Shown here: in pieces, positions 15,874 to 24,677 of the stretch
How the letters are laid out: every line of letters starts with the position of its first letter
Numbering within the stretch: the first letter of the stretch is position 1
DNA from: Cyanobium sp. M30B3
GTDB lineage: Bacteria; Cyanobacteriota; Cyanobacteriia; PCC-6307; Cyanobiaceae
Direction: 5' to 3'
NCBI GenBank assembly: GCA_018399015.1
Contig: CP073761.1
Location: 1,488,001-1,552,000 of the forward strand
DNA length: 64,000 bases
Made by a program: the position numbers and the translations under genes
Notes under the pieces: generated by a model
Seen by the model: the letters and a program-made list of their open reading frames with translations, nothing else
The model's database searches: none
Told to the model about the DNA's origin: nothing

Positions 15874-15893
15874 GGTTTAAGCGGCGATTAACG
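15874..15893 (-). promoter_or_regulatory. Candidate Pho box upstream of pstC
   Basis: On the minus strand, CGTTAATCGCCGCTTAAACC contains two TTAA cores (at 15888-15891 and 15877-15880) spaced exactly 11 bases. That is the geometry of the cyanobacterial PHO box (8-bp direct repeats with 3-bp spacers, consensus near CTTAACCT). Both half-sites deviate from consensus. The site lies about 60-80 bases upstream of the pstC start, and also within 60 bases of the dnaK3 start on the other side. Confidence 0.5.
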
Positions 15894-15948
15894 TCCAATG
15901 GACCGGTAACTTGGGGCCGCCGCGCGGTTCACGACTCCAGAGCAGTCC

Positions 15949-18201
<2,253 letters not shown>

Positions 18202-18218
18202 CCAGGGTGGCCGGGGTG

Positions 18219-19145
18219 ATGCCAGGACCCGTGGATCACTGGGCCGTGCTGGGCCTGCAGCCAGGTGCCGACGCGGCTGCCCTCAAGCGGGCCTTCCGCG
18301 CCCAGGCCCGTCGCTGGCACCCCGATCTCAACGGCAACGACCCGGTGGCCGAAGAGCGCTTCAAGCAGGTGAATGAGGCCTATGCCGTGCTGTCCGATCC
18401 GGGGCGGCGCCGAGCCTGGGAGGCCGGTGAGCCCGACCGGAGCGGCGCTGCGGAGCGGGATCCCTTCGCCAGTGGTTTTCCAGACTTCGACGACTACCTC
18501 GAGCAGCTGTTCGGGGGACGGCGCCGTGGGGCTGGCCTGGGCGAGGACGGCCAGGAGTTCCGCTCCGATGCCGATGCCCCCGCAGAGGCCCCGCCCCCGC
18601 CGCCTCCAGGTCCGGTGGCCGCCGCCGAGCCGGGCCGTCCACCCACCCAGACCATCGACGTGCTCGAGACCCTGGTGGAACTCACCCCCGAGCAGGCGCT
18701 GGAGGGCAGCCGCGTGGAGCTCGACCTGCCCGATGGCCTGGTGGTGGAGGTGTGGACGCCCCCTCTGGCCGGCGATGGCTGGCGGCTGCGCCTGGCCGGG
18801 GTCGCCCCCGGGGGCGGCGACCACTTCCTCCAGCTGCGGGTGGTCACCGCTGAGGGGCTGCGGGTGGATGGGCTGCGGGTGCTGTACACCCTCGATCTCA
18901 GCCCCGCCGAGGCCGCGCTGGGCTGCCGCGTCGTGGTGCCGACCCTGCAGGGTGCCGTGAAGCTGCAGGTGCCGGCGGGTTCCTCCAGTGGCCGGTTGCT
19001 GCGCCTGCGGGGCCGGGGGCTGGCCCGGGGCGGGCAGCGGGGCGACCAGCTGGTGGAGCTGCGCATCGTGGTGCCTGACCAGCCCTCCGAGGCTGAGCTC
19101 GCCCTCTACCGGCGCCTCCTGGAGCTGGCCACCGAACAGCAGTGA
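18219..19145 (+). CDS. dnaJ: DnaJ-type co-chaperone paired with DnaK3
   Basis: This protein of about 308 residues begins with a J domain (WAVLGLQPGADAAALKRAF, HPDLN as the HPD motif, FKQVNEAYAVLSDP). After an acidic and proline-rich linker come the two peptide-binding beta domains of class II DnaJ/CbpA proteins (TIDVLETLVELTPEQALEGS, LRGRGLARGGQRGDQ). It lacks the Cys-rich zinc finger of class I DnaJ. It should stimulate the ATPase of the upstream DnaK. ATG at 18219 was chosen; TTG at 18198, overlapping the dnaK3 stop, is an alternative. The stop codon lies in the first unit of a 16-bp tandem repeat. Confidence 0.9.
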   Translation: MPGPVDHWAVLGLQPGADAAALKRAFRAQARRWHPDLNGNDPVAEERFKQVNEAYAVLSDPGRRRAWEAGEPDRSGAAERDPFASGFPDFDDYLEQLFGGRRRGAGLGEDGQEFRSDADAPAEAPPPPPPGPVAAAEPGRPPTQTIDVLETLVELTPEQALEGSRVELDLPDGLVVEVWTPPLAGDGWRLRLAGVAPGGGDHFLQLRVVTAEGLRVDGLRVLYTLDLSPAEAALGCRVVVPTLQGAVKLQVPAGSSSGRLLRLRGRGLARGGQRGDQLVELRIVVPDQPSEAELALYRRLLELATEQQ

Positions 19146-19226
19146 GGCGGACCAGCAGTGAGGTGGACCAGCAGTGAGGCGGACCAGCAGTGAGGTGGAC
19201 CAGCAGTGAGGTGGACCAGCGGTGAG
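19138..19226. repeat. 16-bp tandem repeat across the dnaJ stop
   Basis: Five full units of AGCAGTGAGGYGGACC occupy 19138-19217, and a partial unit follows to 19226. The first unit contains the last codons and the TGA of dnaJ (19143-19145), so the array looks like a serial duplication of the gene's 3' end. Units differ only at one pyrimidine (C or T), which suggests recent expansion. It ends 37 bases before the DUF3110 start. Confidence 0.9.
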
Positions 19227-19263
19227 AAACTGAAGGCCTTGTTCTCCGATCGCGCTCTCCCTG

Positions 19264-19650
19264 ATGCCGGTGCATGTGCTCCTGTTCGATGCCGGGTCCG
19301 ACCAGGAGGGGATCCATTCCCTTGAGCTCAACGGTCGCACCGTGGTGCTGCTGTTTGAAGACCAGGACGACGCCGAGCGTTACGCCGGCCTGCTGGAGGC
19401 CCAGGACTTCCCCGTGCCCACGGTGGAGCGGCTTGACCGACAGGAGATGGAGCTGTTCTGCAGCCAGGCCGGCTACGAGGCCCGGGTCGTGCCCAGTGGC
19501 TTCCTGCCCGAGACCGCCGAGGACCGGCTGCTGATCGCTCCGCCGGAGCGCAACATGGATGTGAGCCTCTGGCAGGAGCAGGCCGAACCACAGCCCTCGC
19601 AGGATGCGGAGCTGGAGGCGTTCCGCCGTCGGCTGGAGGGCCTGCTGTGA
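19264..19650 (+). CDS. DUF3110 family protein
   Basis: This 128-residue soluble protein begins MPVHVLLFDAGSDQEGIHSL. Its compact alpha/beta pattern (VLLFEDQDDAERYAGLLEAQ, then PTVERLDRQEMELFC) matches DUF3110, a cyanobacterial and plastid family of unknown function. The C-terminal 30 residues are an acidic tail. Its stop overlaps the GTG start of murQ (GTGA at 19647-19650), so the two genes are translationally coupled. No functional link between them is known. Confidence 0.8.
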   Translation: MPVHVLLFDAGSDQEGIHSLELNGRTVVLLFEDQDDAERYAGLLEAQDFPVPTVERLDRQEMELFCSQAGYEARVVPSGFLPETAEDRLLIAPPERNMDVSLWQEQAEPQPSQDAELEAFRRRLEGLL

Positions 19651-20588
19651 CCGTCTTCCGTCTGGGCCAGGAGATCGATCGGGGGCATCTGCTCACCGAG
19701 CAGGCCAACCCCCTCAGCGCCCAGCTCGATGCCCTGCCCACGGCAGAGCTGGTGGACCTGTTCTGCCGCAATGATCTCGAGCCCCAACAGGCGGTGGCTG
19801 CCGCAGCCCCCCAGCTCAGCGCTGCGGTGGATGCGATCGCGGCGCGGCTGGCGGCCGGTGGACATCTCTTTTACCTGGGGGCCGGCACCTCGGGACGCCT
19901 CGGAGTGCTGGACGCGGCGGAGTGCCCGCCCACCTTCTGCAGTGATCCCAGCCTCGTGCAGGGCGTGCTGGCCGGTGGTGCGGCGGCCCTGTTGCGCAGC
20001 TCCGAGGGCCTGGAGGATCTGCGCGAGGCCGGCCGGGAGGATCTGCAGCGGGCCGGGTTCGGGCCTGGCGACTGCCTGGTGGGCATCGCTGCAGGGGGCA
20101 CCACTCCCTACGTGCTCGGCGGCCTGAGCCACGCCCGCGACCTGGGGGCCCTGGCCATCGCCATGGCCTGCGTCCCCGCCGACCAGGCACCGATGCCCTG
20201 TGACATCGACATCCGCCTGCTCACCGGCCCCGAGCTGCTCACCGGCTCCACCCGGCTCAAGGCGGGTACCGCCACCAAGATGGCCCTCAACATCCTCTCC
20301 ACCGGGGTGATGGTGAAGCTGGGCAAGGTGTATGGCAACCGCATGGTGGATGTGGCGGTGACCAACAGCAAGCTGGAGGACCGGGCCCTGCGCATCCTCT
20401 GTGATCTCGCTGGTGTGTCCCGGCAGCAGGCGGCCCAGCTGCTCGCGGAGGCCGGAGGGTCGGTGAAGCGTGCCCTGCTGATGGCGGCCAGCAACCTGTC
20501 CGCCGCCGCGGCGCTGCAGACCCTGGAGGAGCATGGCCCCAGCCTGCGGGCCGCTCTCAAGGCCAGCGGTGGCTCCCTGCGTCTCTAG
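19647..20588 (+). CDS. murQ: N-acetylmuramic acid 6-phosphate etherase
   Basis: This 313-residue SIS-fold protein has the MurQ signature FYLGAGTSGRLGVLDAAECPPTF near residue 76 and the motif GSTRLKAGTATKMALN(I/M)LST. MurQ cleaves the lactyl ether of MurNAc-6-phosphate to GlcNAc-6-phosphate during peptidoglycan recycling in the cytosol. The start is GTG at 19647, overlapping the DUF3110 stop. The N-acetylmuramoyl amidase at 63042-63911 is far away but belongs to the same general process. Its TAG stop sits in a CTAG shared with the convergent mtnP gene. Confidence 0.92.
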   Translation: MTVFRLGQEIDRGHLLTEQANPLSAQLDALPTAELVDLFCRNDLEPQQAVAAAAPQLSAAVDAIAARLAAGGHLFYLGAGTSGRLGVLDAAECPPTFCSDPSLVQGVLAGGAAALLRSSEGLEDLREAGREDLQRAGFGPGDCLVGIAAGGTTPYVLGGLSHARDLGALAIAMACVPADQAPMPCDIDIRLLTGPELLTGSTRLKAGTATKMALNILSTGVMVKLGKVYGNRMVDVAVTNSKLEDRALRILCDLAGVSRQQAAQLLAEAGGSVKRALLMAASNLSAAAALQTLEEHGPSLRAALKASGGSLRL

Positions 20589-21517
20589 CTGGCCCCGTCC
20601 AGCCCGCCCCAGTAGGGCGCGGTGAACAGATCCACCCGCCTGCGGATGTCCGCGGGCACCGCCTCCTTGGGGGTCATCAGGGCATGGCGCAGGGCGCGAT
20701 GGGAACCGCTGGACGGGCGCTGGGCGCCGATCCGCTCGGCCGCCATGCGCACGATCTCCTGGGCCAGGCTGGCGTTGCTGCGCAGGTTCTCGATCACCAT
20801 CTCCACGCTTACCGAGGCGTGCTCCTGGTGCCAGCAGTCGTAGTCGGTGACCATCGCCAGGGTGGCGTAGGCCATTTCGGCTTCCCGGGCCAGGCGAGCT
20901 TCGGTGTGGTTGGTCATGCCGATCACACTGCAACCCCAGCTGCGATAGAGCTCCGATTCAGCCCGGGTGGAGAAGGCGGGGCCTTCCATGCACAGGTAGG
21001 TGCCGCCGCGGTGCAGGGTGCGGCCCTCGGGCATCAGGCTTTCACCCACATCGGCCAGCAGGCGGCTGAGGGTGGGGCAGAAGGGATCGGCATGGGTCAC
21101 GTGGGCCACCACCCCGTCACCGAAGAAGGTGAGCGGCCGCTGGTGGGTGCGATCGATGAACTGATCGGGCACCAGCATGTCCAGGGGCTGACAGTGCTCC
21201 TGCAGCGAGCCCACCGCCGACACCGACAGGATCCAGCGCACGCCGAGGGAACGCAGCGCCCAGAGATTGGCCCGGTAGGGCACTTCGCTCGGGGTGTAGC
21301 TGTGATGGCGGCCATGGCGGGCCAGGAACACCACCTCCACGTCGCCGATGCGCCCCAGCCGCAGGCTGTCGGATGGCGGGCCATAGGGGGTGTCCACGCT
21401 GATCTCGCGCACCTCCTGGAGGCCGTCCATGGCGTAGAGCCCGCTGCCGCCCAGCACCCCCAGGCGGGCCTGACTCAGATCGGGGGCGTTTGCGGGCGAA
21501 GGGGTGGCGGAACTCAT
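20585..21517 (-). CDS. mtnP: S-methyl-5'-thioadenosine phosphorylase
   Basis: This 310-residue protein has the purine nucleoside phosphorylase fold of MTA phosphorylases: [11 protein letters not shown] near the start, [25 protein letters not shown], and the substrate-site segment [22 protein letters not shown]...IGMTN. It splits methylthioadenosine, a by-product of polyamine and related synthesis, with phosphate to adenine and methylthioribose-1-phosphate. The cytosolic enzyme is of normal length. It is convergent with murQ; both stop codons use the same CTAG (20585-20588). Confidence 0.92.
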   Translation of the reverse strand: MSSATPSPANAPDLSQARLGVLGGSGLYAMDGLQEVREISVDTPYGPPSDSLRLGRIGDVEVVFLARHGRHHSYTPSEVPYRANLWALRSLGVRWILSVSAVGSLQEHCQPLDMLVPDQFIDRTHQRPLTFFGDGVVAHVTHADPFCPTLSRLLADVGESLMPEGRTLHRGGTYLCMEGPAFSTRAESELYRSWGCSVIGMTNHTEARLAREAEMAYATLAMVTDYDCWHQEHASVSVEMVIENLRSNASLAQEIVRMAAERIGAQRPSSGSHRALRHALMTPKEAVPADIRRRVDLFTAPYWGGLDGAS

Positions 21518-21594
21518 CGACGACGCGGCAGGGCGGGGCGGCCCTCCATTTTCAGCACGGCCCCATACAGTCGGCCTTTGTGCTGCTTCAGCCC

Positions 21595-22035
21595 GTGACC
21601 AAAGCCCTGATGGAAACCGACGCCGGCACGATCGAACTGGAGCTGTTCGACGCCGACGCCCCCAACACCGTGGCCAACTTCGTGAAACTGGCCAGGGACG
21701 GCTTCTATGACGGCCTGGCCTTTCACCGCGTGATCCCCGGCTTCATGGCCCAGGGGGGCTGCCCCAACAGCCGCGAGGGCTCCCGCGGCATGGCCGGCAC
21801 CGGCGGACCCGGCTACACGATCGACTGCGAGATCAACAGCCAGAAGCACCAGGCCGGCACCCTGGCCATGGCCCACGCCGGCCGCAACACCGGCGGCTCG
21901 CAGTTCTACATCTGCCATGAGGCCCAGCCCCACCTCGATGGCATGCACACCGTGTTCGGCCTCACCGGCAACATGGACGTGGTGCTGGCCCTCAAGAACG
22001 GCAGCCGCATCAACAAGGTGACGATTCAGGACTGA
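21595..22035 (+). CDS. Cyclophilin-type peptidyl-prolyl isomerase
   Basis: The 146-residue product has the cyclophilin active-site motifs [26 protein letters not shown] and [13 protein letters not shown]. There is no signal peptide, so it should act in the cytosol on prolyl bonds. GTG at 21595 gives [18 protein letters not shown], the standard beginning in Synechococcus relatives; the ATG at 21610 would cut the first strand. 77 bases separate it from the divergent mtnP start. The stop codon lies in the first unit of a 20-bp tandem repeat. Confidence 0.92.
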   Translation: MTKALMETDAGTIELELFDADAPNTVANFVKLARDGFYDGLAFHRVIPGFMAQGGCPNSREGSRGMAGTGGPGYTIDCEINSQKHQAGTLAMAHAGRNTGGSQFYICHEAQPHLDGMHTVFGLTGNMDVVLALKNGSRINKVTIQD

Positions 22036-22096
22036 TGCTGACCATTCAGGACTGATGCTGACCATTCAGGACTGACCCTGACGATTCAGGACCGGG
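22020..22096. repeat. 20-bp tandem repeat across the cyclophilin stop
   Basis: Three full units of GACSATTCAGGACTGATGCT occupy 22020-22079, and a partial unit follows to 22096. The TGA stop of the cyclophilin gene (22033-22035) is inside the first unit, so the last residues and stop are repeated downstream. The array ends about 20 bases before the convergent ribbon-helix-helix gene. Confidence 0.85.
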
Positions 22097-22114
22097 GCCG
22101 CCTGGGGCCCTGGT

Positions 22115-22339
22115 TCAAGATGCAGATCGATCTTGAGAGCGCTGATCCTGGGCATCCTCCTGATCGGCCATATCGAGATGATGGGTCAGCAGACCGATGA
22201 TCAGATCAGTCAACGTCTGGTCGTTCAGCAAGGCTCTTCGCTTGGCGCGCTTATGCAGGCTGGCTGGCAACAGAACCGAGAGCTTCTTGACTGAGTCCAC
22301 GTTCATGACTGAGTCATCAGCTGATTCGCCAGTCTCCAT
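22115..22339 (-). CDS. Ribbon-helix-helix protein 1
   Basis: This protein of about 74 residues has the ribbon-helix-helix core KKLSVLLPASLHKRAKRRALLNDQTLTDLIIGLLTHHL, a beta strand plus two helices as in CopG/Arc-type regulators, and a charged tail. Such proteins bind DNA as dimers and are often antitoxins or autoregulators. No toxin gene is adjacent. ATG at 22339 was used; ATG at 22306 would leave just five residues before the strand. It resembles the second ribbon-helix-helix protein at 23758-24006 on the other side of the LuxR-type gene. Confidence 0.7.
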   Translation of the reverse strand: METGESADDSVMNVDSVKKLSVLLPASLHKRAKRRALLNDQTLTDLIIGLLTHHLDMADQEDAQDQRSQDRSAS

Positions 22340-22393
22340 GGGGCACACTTGGAGTTGACCCCTAAGTGGGGAGACCTGGAGGCCCACCAGCAT

Positions 22394-22698
22394 GGGTCAT
22401 GGATCGAGGCCGCGGCGGGTGGCATCGCACTTCTAGGCAGAAGCACTGAGATATTACCAACAACTACAAGAGCTTGGAAGGTTGCTTCCATCGCCACGGA
22501 ATCGCGTCTATGTTCACGTTTGCTGACCTTTCGCGGCGCTTTGCGCCTAGAAGAAAAGGGCGATGGGCAGGAAGGGCGATGGGAGGCAGCGCGTCGGACT
22601 GCCCCAGCCAGCCATTGAGCTCTACAGCTGGCGCAACGCCCTTAGCCCATAAAACAGTGTTGGGACCGTTAAGCTAACGGCAAATACGCTTGGGAGTG
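22394..22698. other. Intergenic stretch before the LuxR-type regulator
   Basis: This stretch of about 300 bases lies between divergent regulatory genes. An open frame on the plus strand crosses most of it, but codon choice and product look random, so I do not call it a gene. Base composition is visibly less GC-rich than the flanking housekeeping genes. Promoters for both regulators are presumably here; I see no site I can name. Confidence 0.4.
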
Positions 22699-23457
22699 AT
22701 GACGCCGCAGCCGGAACACGAGTTTAACCGGCCCGGTTATTTCCCAATTTCCGGGCAGATGGATCGTCATTTCTTAATCCTTAAGAAGCGCATGCGGCTG
22801 GCGATTTTATCGTCTGATGTCAGCAAAAGCTTGGTGTTGGTGTTTCGCTCCAGGCTGTTGCTGGGCTTGCTGCGCGAGCAGTTTCCTGCCATTGAGGTTG
22901 TGGCGGCTTGTGAGGGCGAGGCTGAAGCCTGTGCAGTGATGGAGCGGCGCCGGCCTGGCTTGCTGCTGCTCGGCGATGATCTGAGCAACGGCTCGGCCGC
23001 CAGCTTGATCCGGCGTGGCGTCTCCCTCCATCCAGATCTGCGCGTGATGCTGGTGCTCCAGAACCCTCAGGTGTTGGATGGCCTGCCCTTTTGCCATAGC
23101 CTGATTGCTGATGCCGATCTTGGCCTGCGGCCGGATTACCCAATGTTTCAGGGGCTGATGGCGATGCTCACCAACACCCATTACCGCAGTCCGTTATTGG
23201 AGGCGCAAGCCGACCAAGAGCCAAGCTGCGATCTGCCTGCCCACCCCGCTCCTGTGAAGCTCACCCCACGTGAGCAGGACATCATCAGTGGCTATGCCCG
23301 TGGCCTCTCCAATCAGGAGGTGGCGGCTGAACTTCAGCTCTCACCCCACACGGTGAAGACCTACAGCGCCGACCTGTTGGCGAAGCTGGGTGTGAACAAC
23401 CGCCAGAAGGCCCTGCGTAAGGCGGTGGCGCTGGGCTTGGCGCGCTTCTCCGTTTAA
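22699..23457 (+). CDS. LuxR-type regulator with degenerate receiver
   Basis: This protein of about 252 residues has a C-terminal LuxR-type DNA-binding domain (LTPREQDIISGYARGLSNQEVAAELQLSPHTVKTY, then ADLLAKLGVNNRQKALRKA). The N-terminal part has the strand-helix pattern of a receiver (MRLAILSSDVSKSLVLVFRSRLL, RRPGLLLLGDDLSNGS). It lacks the clear acidic pair and conserved lysine, so phosphorylation is doubtful. The start is uncertain: ATGs at 22699, 22759 and 22792 are in frame, and the domain itself begins near the last. It lies between two ribbon-helix-helix genes and upstream of the secretion locus, so it may be a regulator of that region, which is an inference from position. Confidence 0.85.
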   Translation: MTPQPEHEFNRPGYFPISGQMDRHFLILKKRMRLAILSSDVSKSLVLVFRSRLLLGLLREQFPAIEVVAACEGEAEACAVMERRRPGLLLLGDDLSNGSAASLIRRGVSLHPDLRVMLVLQNPQVLDGLPFCHSLIADADLGLRPDYPMFQGLMAMLTNTHYRSPLLEAQADQEPSCDLPAHPAPVKLTPREQDIISGYARGLSNQEVAAELQLSPHTVKTYSADLLAKLGVNNRQKALRKAVALGLARFSV

Positions 23458-23490
23458 CGCTGCTGCGCTGGAGGCCGTGGATTCCGGCAA

Positions 23491-23510
23491 ATACCCCCCA
23501 AGGGGGGTAT
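23491..23510. promoter_or_regulatory. Perfect GC-rich inverted repeat
   Basis: ATACCCCCC (23491-23499) and GGGGGGTAT (23502-23510) form a perfect 9-bp inverted repeat around two A. It lies 34 bases past the LuxR-type gene and about 110 bases upstream of the next start. No T-run follows, so an operator or an RNA hairpin fits better than a terminator. Confidence 0.5.
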
Positions 23511-23618
23511 GGGGTGAGGTACGCCCATACCATTATTGATACGTAAAACTCTTTTATCCGAAGTCTTACCCTCCTCACCACTGAGAAGTGGCCGCCCACT
23601 TGTGCCAATTATGTATTA

Positions 23619-23744
23619 ATGGCTACAAAAACAAGGCGCCCTCGTTTTTACGTTCTGCAACCAGGCTTTGACGTTTTACGAAAAACCATGGAGGATTGGA
23701 AGTTGGTGGCCAGTGAGCTTGTGGCATATGCGCTCACTGAATAA
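23619..23744 (+). CDS. Possible 41-residue protein upstream of RHH protein 2
   Basis: An ATG at 23619 opens a frame of 41 codons ending in TAA at 23742-23744. The product begins MATKTRRPRFYVLQPGFDVL, has a basic N-terminus and an amphipathic second half (MEDWKLVASELVAYALTE). It ends 13 bases before the second ribbon-helix-helix gene, an operon-like distance. The coding sense is unproven: the region is AT-richer than its surroundings and the frame is short. If real it could be a small partner or leader peptide of the DNA-binding protein. I recognise no family. Confidence 0.35.
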   Translation: MATKTRRPRFYVLQPGFDVLRKTMEDWKLVASELVAYALTE

Positions 23745-23757
23745 GGCAAAGCATTGA

Positions 23758-24006
23758 ATGACATTCAATTCGCACACCCAAACAATGTCCCGCTTGGAGA
23801 GTTCTACAGAAGATCAAAAATTTGATCTATCTGAACTCGAATCAATGGCTCGCATCAGCGTCAGCCTGCCCCGCAACCTCTACCGCCAGTTTCGATTGCA
23901 TGCGCTTGAGCAAGACACAACCCTATCGGCCCTGATGGCCAAGTTGATCCGCCAGGAGATCAGAATTAAAGCTAAGGTTTCTGGTCAGGCGAACTCTGAT
24001 TCCTAG
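23758..24006 (+). CDS. Ribbon-helix-helix protein 2
   Basis: This 82-residue protein has an acidic N-terminal stretch (ESSTEDQKFDLSELES), then a ribbon-helix-helix core ARISVSLPRNLYRQFRLHAL...LSALMAKLIRQEIRIK. It should bind DNA as a dimer. The core resembles the first ribbon-helix-helix protein (22115-22339): both have a SVxLPxxLxxxxxxxAL pattern, so they may be paralogs. No toxin-like gene is adjacent, apart from the possible 41-residue product just upstream. An internal methionine (MARISVS) could be a shorter start. Confidence 0.75.
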   Translation: MTFNSHTQTMSRLESSTEDQKFDLSELESMARISVSLPRNLYRQFRLHALEQDTTLSALMAKLIRQEIRIKAKVSGQANSDS

Positions 24007-24103
24007 AGGGTCAATGTTGGGCCGAATCGATATGCTTTGGCCTGGTTGGCTGCAGAGATACTGATCACAGCCAGAGATCGTCGTTGCATCACCAGCACAA
24101 GGA

Positions 24104-24655
24104 TCAAAACCAGCGCCTGCGGAGCCAGCGCCTACGCAACCAGTGCAAGCGGACCCGGAGGCGGCTGGCGGCCGGCAGGGGCGGCGGCAATGCCCTCACC
24201 AGCTGGCGGGCGCTGGCATCACGGCTGAGCTGGCACAGGGCTTCATAGGCCCGCAGGCGCCGCAGCCAGGCCGCGGTGTCGCCGCCTTGATCCGGATGCC
24301 AGCGCAGGCTGCTGCGGCGCCAGTGCCGCCGCAGCTCGCTCAAGCTGCAGGGGGCGCTGAGCCCGAGTTCGGCGCGACAGCGCTGGCTGAACGGCTCCAG
24401 CTGGTTGAGCTCCAGCCAGATGCGATGGCCGTTGAGATCGGCGAGCCACCAGCCGCGGCGGCGTTGGCGCTGCCGGCTGAGGGCCTGTTGCAGACGCTGG
24501 CCCTGGGCTTGCAGCCGCTCACTGGTGATCGCATCGCGGCAGCTCTGGGTGCAACGCTCCAGCAGGTGCAGGCAGAGCCACAGGCCGCCGCCCAGCAGGC
24601 CCCACAGGGCCGCCAGGCCGAGCAGGGACAGCAGCAGCGCGGCAACAACGGCCAA
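24104..24655 (-). CDS. Membrane-anchored J-domain protein
   Basis: This 183-residue protein starts with a hydrophobic helix (AALLLSLLGLAALWGLLGGGLWLCLHLL, residues 5-32), then a basic coiled region. A J domain near the C-terminus includes the HPD motif (RRSSLRWHPDQGGDTAAWLRRLRAYEAL, HPD near residue 119). The tail is very rich in Arg, Leu and Trp. The layout suggests a single-span membrane protein that recruits an Hsp70 to the membrane surface. It lies 22 bases after the methyltransferase gene on the same strand, so both are likely co-transcribed, away from the secretion locus. Confidence 0.75.
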   Translation of the reverse strand: MAVVAALLLSLLGLAALWGLLGGGLWLCLHLLERCTQSCRDAITSERLQAQGQRLQQALSRQRQRRRGWWLADLNGHRIWLELNQLEPFSQRCRAELGLSAPCSLSELRRHWRRSSLRWHPDQGGDTAAWLRRLRAYEALCQLSRDASARQLVRALPPPLPAASRLRVRLHWLRRRWLRRRWF

Positions 24656-24677
24656 GCGTGGGGCAGAGGCTTCGCCC

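Noticed and set aside
22349-22618. 89-codon plus-strand open frame between ribbon-helix-helix gene 1 and the LuxR-type gene
   Set aside because: No protein-like pattern; it starts inside the ribbon-helix-helix gene on the other strand and codon choice looks random.
22115-24006. Toxin-antitoxin module
   Set aside because: Two antitoxin-like ribbon-helix-helix proteins are present but no adjacent gene resembles RelE, HicA, PIN-domain or other toxins.
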